Assembly (NCBI GenBank): GCA_023407575.1
Contig: JAEYLX010000018.1
Coordinates: 62,001 to 126,000 of the forward strand
Origin: Bacillota bacterium
Lineage (GTDB): Bacteria > Bacillota > Clostridia > Lachnospirales > Lachnospiraceae
Direction: 5' to 3'
Length of the DNA: 64,000 bases
Below, one piece after another: positions 44,273 to 54,005 of the stretch. The notes under the pieces are model-generated. The model had not been told where the DNA came from. It worked only from the letters and a program-made list of their open reading frames with translations, and did not search any database. Position 1 is the stretch's first letter. Each line of letters starts with the position of its first letter. A program made the translations under genes and the position numbers.

Positions 44273-45262
44273 ATGTTAGGTAGTGATATCGGTATCGATT
44301 TGGGAACAGCAAGTGTTTTAGTATATATAAAAGGGAAGGGCGTTGTGCTAAAAGAGCCATCGGTTGTAGCCTTTGATAGAGATTCTAATAAAATAAAAGC
44401 AATAGGTGAAGAAGCCAGATTAATGCTTGGTAGAACACCTGGTAATATAGTTGCTGTACGTCCTTTAAGACAGGGCGTTATTTCTGATTATACTGTTACA
44501 GAAAAAATGCTAAAGTACTTCATTGTAAAAGCAGTAGGCAGACAAAGATTTCGTAAGCCAATCATCAGCGTATGCGTTCCTAGTGGTGTAACTGAAGTAG
44601 AGAAGAAAGCGGTTGAAGACGCAACCTATGCAGCTGGTGCTAGAGATGTGCATATTATAGAAGAGCCAATTGCAGCTGCAATCGGAGCAGGAATAGACAT
44701 TACCAGACCTTGCGGTAACATGATTGTAGACATCGGTGGTGGAACTACTGATATCGCGGTTATCTCTTTAGGGGGTACTGTAGTAAGTACCTCAGTTAAA
44801 ATAGCAGGCGATGATTTTGATGATGCAATTGTCAGATATATGAGAAAGAAACATAACCTTCTGATTGGTGAAAGAACCGCAGAGGATATTAAAATAAAAA
44901 TTGGTTCTGCATATCGCAGACCTGAATCCGTATCCATGGAGGTTAGAGGCCGTAATCTTGTTACTGGCTTACCTAAGACCATAGCTGTAACTTCTGAAGA
45001 AACGGAAGAAGCATTAAAAGAAACAACTTCTCAGATCGTAGAAGCAGTTCATAGCGTATTAGAAAAAACTCCTCCGGAACTCGCAGCAGATATTGCAGAT
45101 AGAGGTATTGTATTAACCGGCGGCGGATGTTTGTTATATGGATTAGAAGAATTAATCGAATCTAAAACTGGAATAACAACAATGACAGCAGAAGATCCAA
45201 TGACTGCGGTTGCTATTGGTACTGGTAAATATGTAGAGTTTTTAGCAGGTAAAAGAGATTAA
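44273..45262 (+). CDS. mbl: MreB/Mbl-type actin-like cell-shape protein
   Basis: A 329-residue actin homologue that guides cylindrical wall growth on the inner face of the membrane. Phosphate 1 is DIGIDLGTASVLVY, phosphate 2 is VDIGGGTTDIAVI and the adenosine site is IVLTGGGCLLYGL. The following flhO-flhP pair copies the Bacillus mbl-flhO-flhP order, so Mbl is the better name than MreB. Full length. Confidence 0.88.
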   Translation: MLGSDIGIDLGTASVLVYIKGKGVVLKEPSVVAFDRDSNKIKAIGEEARLMLGRTPGNIVAVRPLRQGVISDYTVTEKMLKYFIVKAVGRQRFRKPIISVCVPSGVTEVEKKAVEDATYAAGARDVHIIEEPIAAAIGAGIDITRPCGNMIVDIGGGTTDIAVISLGGTVVSTSVKIAGDDFDDAIVRYMRKKHNLLIGERTAEDIKIKIGSAYRRPESVSMEVRGRNLVTGLPKTIAVTSEETEEALKETTSQIVEAVHSVLEKTPPELAADIADRGIVLTGGGCLLYGLEELIESKTGITTMTAEDPMTAVAIGTGKYVEFLAGKRD

Positions 45263-45295
45263 TATAAAAGAGATTAATATAAAAGAGATTAATAT
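45251..45295 (+). repeat. Three tandem 15-bp repeats across the mbl stop codon
   Basis: AAAAGAGATTAATAT is repeated exactly at 45251, 45266 and 45281. The first copy contains the last codons and TAA stop of mbl. Probable replication slippage; it leaves the protein unchanged because each unit carries a stop in that frame. Confidence 0.9.
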
Positions 45296-45545
45296 AAGAT
45301 AAAGGTTCTATCGTAACTATTCAGAAACAAGCTCGAAAACCTACGGTTTACTCGCTGTTGGCTCTCACCAAACAGATATTTAATAATTATTCTTAGATAA
45401 CTAGCTTCACGAATGATTTATTAAATGTTCTCCTTGGTTCTGAATTGTTATAAAATTATGGGTACAAAACAGGATAGAGTATCCATTGACGAATCATAAT
45501 TTGAATAGTAAGCTAGGATGTAGGCTGGAAAGTGAGGTTGATACA

Positions 45546-46319
45546 ATGGTAAGAGGATTATATACGGCATATACAGGCATGTCAAATGAACAGAAAAGGC
45601 TGGATATTATCGCAAACAATCTTGCAAATTCAGCAACAGCAGGCTTTAAAGAGGATAGTGTTACAACGCAATCCTTTGATAATCTATTGACTCTAAAGTT
45701 AAAGGATTCATCTGAAGCTTACAATGATAGACCGATTGGTAGAATGAGCTTAGGTGTTAAATTAGGTGAGGTTTATACCAACCATGGACAAGGCTCTTTA
45801 AGACAAACATCCGGAACATATGATCTTGCATTAGAGGGCAAGGGGTTCTTTACACTTGAGGTTACCGATAAAGCAGGTAATACAGAAACTCAATACACTA
45901 GAAATGGATCTTTTACAGTGGCTAGTAGTGGTTTACTTGTAGATGCCAATGGAAATCATGTGATGGGTTCTGGAGGAGAGATTACTATTCCAACAGATGC
46001 GTCAGAAGTCAATATAGATACGACAGGAGCAATCTATGCAGATGGTGTCTATGTGGATACCCTGCAGATATCAGATTTTGAAGATTACAAGTACTTAATT
46101 AAAGCAAACGATACCATGTATACGGCAATTGATGGAGCTGTAGAGCAGGATGCTGTAGCTACAGTAAGACAAGGATATACAGAGCAATCCAATGTTAATG
46201 TAGTAGCTGAAATGGTTGAAATGATCAGCATAACAAGAGCCTATGAAGCAAATCAAAAAGTAATTCAATCAGTGGATAAGACACTTGATCTTGCGGCAAA
46301 TTCAGTAGGCAGAGTATAA
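45546..46319 (+). CDS. flhO: Flagellar basal-body rod protein, FlhO (FlgF/G family)
   Basis: A 257-residue rod protein. The ATG at 45546 (GTGAGGTTGATACA upstream) gives the family start VRGLYTAYTGMSNEQKRLDI with NNLANSATAGFKED. It ends with the C-terminal rod helix VAEMVEMISITRAYEANQKV. It is exported through the flagellar secretion apparatus. It precedes flhP by 44 bases as in Bacillus. Confidence 0.88.
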   Translation: MVRGLYTAYTGMSNEQKRLDIIANNLANSATAGFKEDSVTTQSFDNLLTLKLKDSSEAYNDRPIGRMSLGVKLGEVYTNHGQGSLRQTSGTYDLALEGKGFFTLEVTDKAGNTETQYTRNGSFTVASSGLLVDANGNHVMGSGGEITIPTDASEVNIDTTGAIYADGVYVDTLQISDFEDYKYLIKANDTMYTAIDGAVEQDAVATVRQGYTEQSNVNVVAEMVEMISITRAYEANQKVIQSVDKTLDLAANSVGRV

Positions 46320-46363
46320 GAGTTAACTTAATAACACTTGTTAACGCGATGGAGGAATAACCT

Positions 46364-47176
46364 ATGATGAGATCCTTGTGGACGGCTGCATCTGGTATGA
46401 TCAGTCAGCAGATGAATGTAGATACGATTTCTAATAATCTTGCCAATATAAATACTACCGGTTATAAGAAAGAGACCGCTGAGTTTAAGTCTTTATTATA
46501 CCAGACAATTCAAGAACAGTCCTATGATAATAATGGTGATGCAAAGCCTTATGGTATTCAAGTTGGATTAGGTGTTAGAAATTCCGCAATTACCTCCCAA
46601 TATACACAAGGGGCAATGAATGAAACTGGTAATGATTTAGATTTTGCAATTCAAGGAAATGGGTTCTTTTCTGTGCAAACTGAAGATGGTGGTGTTGCAT
46701 ATACACGAAATGGATCCTTTCAGTTTACTAAGGGAGTAGATGGAATTACGTTATCTACCTCGGACGGTAATCCTGTACTTGATACTACAGGGGAACATGT
46801 GGTTTTGAATGCTAACTATGACTCCTCTGAAATTACTTTTGATGAGAGCGGACAGTTATATTATCCAAATGCAAATGGTTCAGCCACACCAATCGGTATA
46901 AGAATTGCTATTTCACAGTTTAACAATCCAAGTGGTTTGCAGAAGATATCCAATAGCCTATTGTTGGAAACAGAGGCTTCGGGTGCAGCCAAGCTCGAAT
47001 CAGAAGATGCCGGTTTAAAGAAAAGTTCGCTTAAACAGAGATATCTAGAGGCTTCCAACGTTCAAGCAGTGGATGAAATGGTAAACTTAATCGTTGCTCA
47101 AAGAGCATACGAAATGAACTCTAAAATAATTACAGCATCAGATGAAATGATGAAACAGGCAAATAACTTGAGATAA
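46364..47176 (+). CDS. flhP: Flagellar basal-body rod protein, FlhP (FlgF/G family)
   Basis: A 270-residue FlgG-like rod protein. It starts MMRSLWTAASGMISQQMNVD with NNLANINTTGYKKE and ends DEMVNLIVAQRAYEMNSKII, the conserved D0 helix pair. GGAGGAATAACCT precedes the ATG. It is a paralogue of the upstream gene; together they form the distal rod. Confidence 0.88.
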   Translation: MMRSLWTAASGMISQQMNVDTISNNLANINTTGYKKETAEFKSLLYQTIQEQSYDNNGDAKPYGIQVGLGVRNSAITSQYTQGAMNETGNDLDFAIQGNGFFSVQTEDGGVAYTRNGSFQFTKGVDGITLSTSDGNPVLDTTGEHVVLNANYDSSEITFDESGQLYYPNANGSATPIGIRIAISQFNNPSGLQKISNSLLLETEASGAAKLESEDAGLKKSSLKQRYLEASNVQAVDEMVNLIVAQRAYEMNSKIITASDEMMKQANNLR

Positions 47177-47286
47177 TAATCGGTTATTGTCTATAATATA
47201 GTGAAAAATATCCTGTGAAAGGATGTTGATAATATACTTAGTTAGTTGGTGCATGTAAATGTTTTTATAAAGGCAGGGTGATAGAT

Positions 47287-47619
47287 ATGGATGGCTTATC
47301 GGGTCTACAATCTCAATCTTATATATCAGCAAATATGTTGAATAACTCTTCAAAAACCAGTGATTTAGAAGCAACACTTAAGAATAAGGACTCCTCGGAT
47401 GAGGAACTAATGAATGCCTGCAAAAGCTTTGAATCCTATATGCTCGAACAGATCTTTCAGAACATGGAGAAAACCGTGATGAAAGATGAAGAGGAAGAAA
47501 ATGATTACATGGCTCAGTTCGGCAATAAGCTTTATGAGGAGTATGCTAAAGAAGTAACAGAAAATCAAAGCATTGGATTAGCACAGATGCTTTATGAATC
47601 AATGAAACGCAATTCTTAG
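47287..47619 (+). CDS. Rod-binding protein, FlgJ N-terminal domain
   Basis: A 110-residue protein with the Rod-binding pattern: LMNACKSFESYMLEQIFQNM, then DYMAQFGNKLYEEYAKEVTE and SIGLAQMLYESMKRN. It equals the N-terminal rod-cap domain of FlgJ without the muramidase. The ATG at 47287 follows AGGCAGGG at a suitable distance; a GTG at 47278 overlaps that site. A terminator follows. Confidence 0.85.
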   Translation: MDGLSGLQSQSYISANMLNNSSKTSDLEATLKNKDSSDEELMNACKSFESYMLEQIFQNMEKTVMKDEEEENDYMAQFGNKLYEEYAKEVTENQSIGLAQMLYESMKRNS

Positions 47620-47664
47620 TAATAGACCTTTCATGTCATTTTAACTGAAATCCAAGTAAAAGGG

Positions 47665-47687
47665 TGCCAGTTAAAGTGGCATTTTTG
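47665..47687 (+). terminator. Terminator of the flagellar rod genes
   Basis: TGCCA-GTTAAAG-TGGCA stem followed by TTTTTG, 45 bases after the rod-binding protein. Confidence 0.7.
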
Positions 47688-47739
47688 TTCTATAACAGGA
47701 ATTTTTTATACAATACAGATTCAATATCAGGAGGAAACC

Positions 47740-49962
47740 ATGGCTGACATTGTGCAAGGGTATGTCGAACGAATCGTATATCGAAATGACGAAAATGGCT
47801 ATACCGTTTTAAGCTTACATATGGAAGAGGAAGAATTAACTTGCGTGGGAAGCTTTCCGTTTATAAGCGAAGGAGAATACATCCAGGCGATGGGAAGCTA
47901 TACCGAACATGCAGTATATGGTGAACAGTTCCTTATAGAAAGCTATGACATGCAGCAGCCAGAGGATTTGTTTTCAGTTGAGAAGTATTTAGGCTCTGGT
48001 GCAATAAAAGGTATTGGAGCAGCTTTGGCGGCAAGAATTGTTAAGAAGTTTAAAGAGAAAACCTTTCAAATTATTGAGGAAGAACCGGAGCGACTTGCTG
48101 AAATTAAAGGCATTAGTGAGCGGATGGCAAAGGATATCTATCAGCAGTTTGAAGAGAAAAGAGATATGCGTTCTGCAATGCTATTTCTTCAGCAGTATAA
48201 TATTACAGGTAATTTAGCAGTAAAAATTTTCTCGGAGTACGGACAGAGGATGTATGAGGTATTAAGAGAAAATCCATATCGTTTAGCGGAAGATATTGCA
48301 GGAATTGGGTTTAAAACAGCGGATGACATTGCCAGACGTATTGGCATTAATGTTGACTCAGATCATCGTATTAAAGCAGGTATCTTGTATGTACTGCTTC
48401 AAGCGAGCAATGATGGACATGTTTATTTACCGGAATTAGAGTTGGTTCAAAGGGCAAAGACCTTGCTGTTATCGGAAGACGAGGCAATCCTTAGGCAGAT
48501 AACAACGCTTATGCTGGAAAAGAAAATTATGATAGTAGAGCTGGAACAGGAAAAACGAATTTACTCTTCTGTTTATTATTATATGGAACTTGGTATTGCA
48601 AGAATGCTTCACGATTTAAATGTACGTTATCCAATTGATACAGAAAAGGTTCGAGGGCGCATAACAGCAATAGAAAATCAGTTTAAGATTGAACTTGAGG
48701 AGCAACAAAGGATTGCAGTTTCTGAAGCAGCGGCCAATGGACTAGTAGTGGTTACAGGAGGACCGGGTACTGGTAAAACCACCACGATTAATACAATTAT
48801 CCGTTTTTTTGAATCAGAGGGGATGGAGTTACTGTTAGCTGCTCCAACAGGAAGAGCAGCAAAAAGAATGACCGAGACCACTGGTTATGAAGCAAGAACA
48901 ATTCATCGGCTATTAGAGCTTACGAAAATGAGTGATAGTCAGGAGAATAAGTTTAATTTTGAAAGAAATGAACTTAATCCATTGGAAACAGATGTACTGA
49001 TTATCGATGAGATGTCAATGGTGGATATTAGCTTAATGCATGCTCTTCTTAAGGCGGTGGCAGTAGGTACCAGATTGATTGTTGTAGGTGACGTAAATCA
49101 GCTACCAAGTGTTGGACCAGGTAATGTGCTGAAGGATGTAATTAATTCTCATAGCTTTAACGTGGTTAAACTTAATAAAATTTTTCGTCAGGCCGCCGAC
49201 AGCGACATTATTGTAAATGCACATAAGATTAATGACGGCGAGCATGTGGAGCTTAATAATAAAAGTAAGGACTTTTTCTTTCTTAAAAGAGGAGAGGCCA
49301 ATGTAATTGCAGCGGTTACCATTAATCTTATTAAAAATAAACTTCCTGGCTATGTAAATGCAACCCCTTATGATATACAGGTCTTAACACCGATGCGAAA
49401 GGGTGAACTTGGAGTGGAACGACTAAATCAAGTTCTTCAGCAGGCACTGAATCCGCCTTCCAAAGAGAAAAGAGAAAAGGAATATCATGAAACGATATTT
49501 CGTGAAGGTGATAAGGTTATGCAGATTAAGAATAATTATCAGGTGCCGTGGGAAATTAAGAGTAGTTATGGAGTTGTCACCCAGAATGGTATGGGAGTTT
49601 TTAATGGGGATGCAGGAATTATCAAAGAGATTAACCTGTTTTCAGAGCATTTACTTGTGGAGTTTGATGAAAGTCGATTAGTTGACTATAGTTTCAGTCA
49701 ATTGGACGAATTAGAGCTTGCCTATGCAATTACCATTCATAAATCCCAGGGAAGTGAATATCCCGCAGTTGTGTTGCCAATACTGGATGGACCGAGAATT
49801 CTCTTCAACCGTAATCTATTATATACAGCTGTAACCAGAGCAAAAAGCTGTGTTACAATTGTAGGAAGTGACCATATGCTTAATTTTATGATTGATAATA
49901 AAAGCGAGCAGAGCAGGTATTCTGGATTATGTGATCGTATCAGAGAATTGCGAGTAAAATAA
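47740..49962 (+). CDS. recD2: ATP-dependent RecD2-like DNA helicase
   Basis: A 740-residue superfamily 1B helicase. It has an N-terminal OB-like part (IVQGYVERIVYRNDENGYTV), helix-hairpin-helix repeats (LGSGAIKGIGAALAARIVKK, LAEIKGISERMAKDI), Walker A VVTGGPGTGKTTTINTI, Walker B VLIIDEMSMVD, and the C-terminal UvrD_C_2 motif LAYAITIHKSQGSEYP with LLYTAVTRAK. RecBC are not linked, as is normal for RecD2. It works in mismatch or recombination repair. Confidence 0.93.
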   Translation: MADIVQGYVERIVYRNDENGYTVLSLHMEEEELTCVGSFPFISEGEYIQAMGSYTEHAVYGEQFLIESYDMQQPEDLFSVEKYLGSGAIKGIGAALAARIVKKFKEKTFQIIEEEPERLAEIKGISERMAKDIYQQFEEKRDMRSAMLFLQQYNITGNLAVKIFSEYGQRMYEVLRENPYRLAEDIAGIGFKTADDIARRIGINVDSDHRIKAGILYVLLQASNDGHVYLPELELVQRAKTLLLSEDEAILRQITTLMLEKKIMIVELEQEKRIYSSVYYYMELGIARMLHDLNVRYPIDTEKVRGRITAIENQFKIELEEQQRIAVSEAAANGLVVVTGGPGTGKTTTINTIIRFFESEGMELLLAAPTGRAAKRMTETTGYEARTIHRLLELTKMSDSQENKFNFERNELNPLETDVLIIDEMSMVDISLMHALLKAVAVGTRLIVVGDVNQLPSVGPGNVLKDVINSHSFNVVKLNKIFRQAADSDIIVNAHKINDGEHVELNNKSKDFFFLKRGEANVIAAVTINLIKNKLPGYVNATPYDIQVLTPMRKGELGVERLNQVLQQALNPPSKEKREKEYHETIFREGDKVMQIKNNYQVPWEIKSSYGVVTQNGMGVFNGDAGIIKEINLFSEHLLVEFDESRLVDYSFSQLDELELAYAITIHKSQGSEYPAVVLPILDGPRILFNRNLLYTAVTRAKSCVTIVGSDHMLNFMIDNKSEQSRYSGLCDRIRELRVK

Positions 49963-50089
49963 TAGTTACAATAATCTAGTGCATTTTTATGGAAAATAGG
50001 ATATAATGAGAGCAAATAAGTACTGCAGATAAAATATTATATTGGATATAATAAGTTATAACTATATATTATTTATGGAGGAAATAACA

Positions 50090-51001
50090 TTGGCAAATAC
50101 AACATTAGTAATTATGGCAGCAGGAATGGGTAGTCGTTTTGGAGGTATTAAACAGTTGGAACCAGTTGGACCTAGTGGAGAAATTATAATGGATTACTCC
50201 ATTTATGATGCAAGGGAAGCAGGATTTGACAAAGTTGTATTTATTATTCGTAAAGATCTAGAGAAAGATTTTAAAGAAATCATTGGGAATCGTATAGAGA
50301 AACTTATAAAAGTTGAATATGTTTTTCAAGAGTTGGATGGATTGCCAGAAGGCTTTTCCAAACCAGAGGATAGAACAAAACCTTGGGGAACTGGACAGGC
50401 GGTTCTATGTTGTAAAGATGTAGTGAAGGAACCCTTTGCAGTAATTAATGCAGATGATTATTATGGTAAACAGGCATTTAAAATTGTATATGACTTCTTA
50501 AATAAACAAGGGTCTCCAGAGAATGAATATTGCATGGCCGGATTTGTTTTAGGGAATACCTTAAGTGAGAACGGTGCAGTTACCAGAGGCGTTTGTGAAG
50601 CAAATGATAGAAATGTACTTGTTGATATTGTTGAAACTTCTGGAATAGTTCCGGTGGGTGACCATGCAGAAGCTAAGAATGATGCTGGTGATGTGATTAC
50701 AATTGATTTGGAAAGCATTGTATCCATGAATATGTGGGGATTTAAAGCTAGCTTATTTGATTACTTAGAGACTGGATTTACGGAGTTTTTGTCTAACTTA
50801 GGAGACAATGAATTAAAGAAGGAATATTTGCTTCCGACTGTAGTGGGCAATTTAGTGAAAGAGAATAAGGTAGAGGTAGCTGTTCTTAAATCGACTGACC
50901 GCTGGTTTGGGGTTACCTATAAAGAAGATAAAGAAGTTGTTGTCAATTCAATCAGAGCCTTGATTGATCGTGGAGATTATCCAGAGAAACTATTTGCTTA
51001 A
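50090..51001 (+). CDS. Sugar-phosphate nucleotidyltransferase-like protein
   Basis: A 303-residue protein. The TTG at 50090 follows GGAGGAAATAACA and gives MANTTLVIMAAGMGSRFGGI, the nucleotide-binding start (AAGMGSRFGGIKQLEPVG). Further signs are PWGTGQAVLCCKD, NADDYYG and the aspartates used for metal binding. It is a member of the NTP_transferase group; the sugar is unknown. A transfer to glucose 1-phosphate is possible but not shown. Confidence 0.8.
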   Translation: MANTTLVIMAAGMGSRFGGIKQLEPVGPSGEIIMDYSIYDAREAGFDKVVFIIRKDLEKDFKEIIGNRIEKLIKVEYVFQELDGLPEGFSKPEDRTKPWGTGQAVLCCKDVVKEPFAVINADDYYGKQAFKIVYDFLNKQGSPENEYCMAGFVLGNTLSENGAVTRGVCEANDRNVLVDIVETSGIVPVGDHAEAKNDAGDVITIDLESIVSMNMWGFKASLFDYLETGFTEFLSNLGDNELKKEYLLPTVVGNLVKENKVEVAVLKSTDRWFGVTYKEDKEVVVNSIRALIDRGDYPEKLFA

Positions 51002-51017
51002 AGATTAGGAGTAAACA

Positions 51018-51740
51018 TTGTTTCAAACCATCCTTGATATTATATATCCGGTTCGTTGTCCTATCTGTATGGAAATTGTAACACCAAAAGGAAAAAGAAT
51101 ATGCTCGAATTGTAAGGAAAGATTGCCTTATATTCAAGAACCCAGGTGCTTGAAATGCAGTAAACCGCTGGAAGTAGAAGAAAAGGAATATTGCGATGAT
51201 TGCGAACGCAAAGACCTTCATTTCAACAGGGGATATGCAGTATGGGTATATAATAAAATGATGATGCAATCTATTTCTGCTTTTAAATATAAAAGTAAGA
51301 AAGAGTATGCGGCCTTTTATACAGAGGAAATTATTACTCATTATAAGAAGCAATTAGTTAAACTTAATTTGGATGGAATTGTTCCGGTACCGCTTCATCG
51401 AACGAAATACAGAGAGAGAGGCTATAATCAAGCCGCTCTTTTGGCAAAAGGCATAGGAGATGAATTAGATATTCCTGTGCTAAATGATTTGTTGATTCGT
51501 ACAAAGAAGACAGTACCGCAGAAAACCTTAAACGATATGGAGCGCTTGCATAATTTAATGGAAGCATTTCAATATAACAAAAAAACAAAAAGTGTATTTC
51601 GCAGTGATTTATCTAGGGTGTTACTCGTTGATGATATCTATACAACAGGCAGTACCATGGAAGCATGTACGAATGTACTGAAAGAAAATGGAATTAAAGA
51701 AGTTTATTTTATAGTGCTATGCATAGGAAAAGGCTTTTAG
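51018..51740 (+). CDS. comFC: ComFC-family phosphoribosyltransferase
   Basis: A 240-residue protein with zinc-ribbon cysteines at the start (CPIC, CSNC, CLKC, CDDC) and a C-terminal phosphoribosyltransferase fold with the PRPP loop VLLVDDIYTTGST. It uses a TTG start with TAGGAGTAAACA. In Bacillus comFC acts in DNA uptake; a role in recombination is also known. It is directly followed by yvyF, as in Bacillus, while comFA is missing upstream. Confidence 0.88.
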   Translation: MFQTILDIIYPVRCPICMEIVTPKGKRICSNCKERLPYIQEPRCLKCSKPLEVEEKEYCDDCERKDLHFNRGYAVWVYNKMMMQSISAFKYKSKKEYAAFYTEEIITHYKKQLVKLNLDGIVPVPLHRTKYRERGYNQAALLAKGIGDELDIPVLNDLLIRTKKTVPQKTLNDMERLHNLMEAFQYNKKTKSVFRSDLSRVLLVDDIYTTGSTMEACTNVLKENGIKEVYFIVLCIGKGF

Positions 51741-51752
51741 GAGGGAGATACC

Positions 51753-52184
51753 ATGGAAGTAAGAAATTGCAGAGGATGCGGCAGGCTATACAACCATATT
51801 TCTGGACCGCCTTTGTGTCCTTCGTGTACAGCCGCTCTGGATACAAAGTTTGAGCAAGTGAAAGAGTATGTTTACGATCATCCTCGTGTAGGAATGCAAG
51901 AGGTTGCAGAGGAAATGGAAGTTAGTATAACACAGATTAAGCAATGGATTAGAGAAGAGAGATTATCTTTCGCTGAAGATTCTATGATTGGCTTAGAATG
52001 TGAAGGCTGCGGTATTACTATTAAAACGGGACGGTTTTGTAAGGCTTGTAAAGATAAATTAGCGAAAGGCTTAACCAACTTATATCAACCCGAAGCACCG
52101 CCCGTTCAAAAAGTGAACCAAGTAAAAGAGGCTCCAAAGATGCAATTCTTAGATAAGAATGGCAATAAAAGAGATTTGCAATAA
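51753..52184 (+). CDS. yvyF: YvyF-like flagellar operon protein (TIGR03826)
   Basis: A 143-residue protein with N-terminal zinc-finger cysteines (NCRGCGRLYNHISGPPLCPS), a MerR-like helix-turn-helix at VGMQEVAEEMEVSITQIKQW, and C-terminal cysteines (CEGCGITIKTGRFCKACKDK). It is the YvyF family, which in Bacillus lies between comFC and flgM. Here flgM does not follow. AGGAGGGAGATACC is the site. Confidence 0.85.
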   Translation: MEVRNCRGCGRLYNHISGPPLCPSCTAALDTKFEQVKEYVYDHPRVGMQEVAEEMEVSITQIKQWIREERLSFAEDSMIGLECEGCGITIKTGRFCKACKDKLAKGLTNLYQPEAPPVQKVNQVKEAPKMQFLDKNGNKRDLQ

Positions 52185-52201
52185 TGTGAAATAGATGAAC
52201 T

Positions 52202-52262
52202 TAAGCAGGTATTGTTATGCTAACCGAATTCCATCATCGGTTATCGTGATAGTACCTGCTTT
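52202..52262. terminator. Convergent hairpin between yvyF and cvfB
   Basis: AAGCAGGTA and TACCTGCTT at the ends, TAACCGA and TCGGTTA inside, form a bipartite stem. It overlaps the last codons of cvfB and probably works for both genes. Confidence 0.55.
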
Positions 52263-53051
52263 ATATAATTTACCTATAGCGCGTTTAAATGCATTTTTAC
52301 TTAATCTAAATTCAGCTTTTATAGCCTCAGGGCTTGAGGAATCATTAAAGGGTAAAAAGCCATTTGCCGCTTTTAATTTTGTAAGAATTAATTCAGAGTC
52401 AGCATCCATTTGTAAATAGGATTTCTCTCTAAGACTTAAATTTAACTTTCCATCCTCGCGTACACTGATTACACGTGCTTTAATGGTATCACCAATTTTC
52501 AAAGATGGGAACATTTCGTTTTTGGGAATCATAGCAGAATACTTATTATCAACTGCTACAAACATACCAAAAGAGTCAATTTCTTCATAAATAATGCCGG
52601 TAACCAAGTCATCTTTTTTGTAATCAGAATTCGTATTAAGTAATTCGTACACTTTCATAGTCGCACATAAGCGATGGCTTTTATCAAGGTATAAGGTGAT
52701 TAAAACATTATCACCTTCCTCTACCTTTGCAGTTTGTTCTTTGTAAGGAAGAAGGAGATCCTTCATTAATCCCCAATCCAGGAAGGCTCCAATTTTACTA
52801 ACTTCTTTTACTTTTAATACGGCTAGGCCACCGATGGTAACAGGTACTTTAACGGTAGTAGCAATTTCACGGTCTTCTGAATCCTTATATAAAAAAACCT
52901 CAATCTTATCACCTACAACGGTGCCTTCAGGAGCTTCTTTTATAGGAAGAAGTATGGTATGAGATTTATCTCCTCCGGATTCCCCTAAATAAAATCCGAA
53001 ATCGGTTTTTTTGGCTACTTCAAGGGTTTGGTATTTGCCTAATTCTATCAT
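52215..53051 (-). CDS. cvfB: CvfB-family S1 RNA-binding protein
   Basis: A 278-residue protein of the CvfB/YitL family, RNA-binding with virulence or stress effects in other species. S1-like domains are seen at LGKYQTLEVAKKTDFGFYLG and VGDKIEVFLYKDSEDREIAT, and a later one at DLVTGIIYEEIDSFGMFVAV. The end is a winged helix (KAEFRLSKNAFKRAIGKLYK). It is not linked in operon with its divergent neighbours. GAAAGGAATTAAAT is the site. Confidence 0.88.
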   Translation of the reverse strand: MIELGKYQTLEVAKKTDFGFYLGESGGDKSHTILLPIKEAPEGTVVGDKIEVFLYKDSEDREIATTVKVPVTIGGLAVLKVKEVSKIGAFLDWGLMKDLLLPYKEQTAKVEEGDNVLITLYLDKSHRLCATMKVYELLNTNSDYKKDDLVTGIIYEEIDSFGMFVAVDNKYSAMIPKNEMFPSLKIGDTIKARVISVREDGKLNLSLREKSYLQMDADSELILTKLKAANGFLPFNDSSSPEAIKAEFRLSKNAFKRAIGKLYKAGTITITDDGIRLA

Positions 53052-53095
53052 ATTTAATTCCTTTCATTTTATATAAATTGTTGCAACATTTTTTA

Positions 53096-53827
53096 TTAAA
53101 CTAAGTCTGCATAGTTGCCACTAAACGCAACGAGTGCATAAGGCTGATAGGCAGAATTAGCTAGGGTTATGGTGATTGAGTCTTTCTCATTGGTTACTAA
53201 GGGAATTAGAATATCACCTTCTACAGCTTGAGCTCGATATTCTACACGTAAGGAGGAGACAATATAATTAACTGGAAGGTATTCCTCCGCTATTTTAATG
53301 TATTGCCCATTATTCACATGGTTATACGAATCAATGTTGGACCTTTTTACCTCTATTGCAGGGTGCACTTTATAATCACCAGGCATTTCTATTTTTCGAT
53401 TCATTAACTCCATGGGATAACGAGTAGACATTCCATAACCGGAAGTAATTGCATAATCCTTAGGAATACGGGTAGGTCTTCCTGTCTGTGTATCTACATA
53501 AATCCAAATAGAATCTGCAACGGCTAAAACTTCTTTTTCCGGAGTTTCCATGATAAAGTTACGATACCCATAAGCCCCTTCAAAGGCATGCGGCCAGGTG
53601 CCAAGCGTGATCGCTTGTCCAAGTACAGCTGGTTGCAATATTTTTAGGTGCCAGGCATTTAATAGCCATACACGGTGACTTGATTGAAGATAAGTTAATC
53701 CTCTGTTTAAATCTTCAGATTGAAAGGTACTGCAATCTTGAAAATAATTTATAATTGAGCTGCAAGAAAGTGCTTCTGTTTTATGATTTAATTCACTGTA
53801 TCGAACTCTGCTATTAAAACTATACAT
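53096..53827 (-). CDS. Acyl-ACP thioesterase
   Basis: A 243-residue double hot-dog thioesterase that releases fatty acids from acyl carrier protein. The ATG at 53827 follows GAAAGGCGTAATATT; the family starts YSFNSRVRYSELN. The catalytic Asn-His stretch is NIDSYNHVNNGQYIKIAEEY, and DSIWIYVDTQTGRPTRIPKD is the typical acid loop region. It may adjust membrane lipid length or salvage acyl chains. Confidence 0.88.
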   Translation of the reverse strand: MYSFNSRVRYSELNHKTEALSCSSIINYFQDCSTFQSEDLNRGLTYLQSSHRVWLLNAWHLKILQPAVLGQAITLGTWPHAFEGAYGYRNFIMETPEKEVLAVADSIWIYVDTQTGRPTRIPKDYAITSGYGMSTRYPMELMNRKIEMPGDYKVHPAIEVKRSNIDSYNHVNNGQYIKIAEEYLPVNYIVSSLRVEYRAQAVEGDILIPLVTNEKDSITITLANSAYQPYALVAFSGNYADLV

Positions 53828-54005
53828 AATATTACGCCTTTCTGTTCTGTTTCCCATGGAAAGTATATCATTATTCCGAATATTTTAATAGCATTTTTTA
53901 AACTCTTTCTTCCAAACTTGACATTATAAGTATTTCGTAAAAATGCTGGTATTCTAAGTATATATTTGATATAATATGCTTGTTTGAAAGAGGAGGGATA
54001 TTTCA

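Noticed and set aside
45251..45295. CRISPR array
   Set aside because: The 15-bp units are directly adjacent with no spacers, and no cas genes are present.
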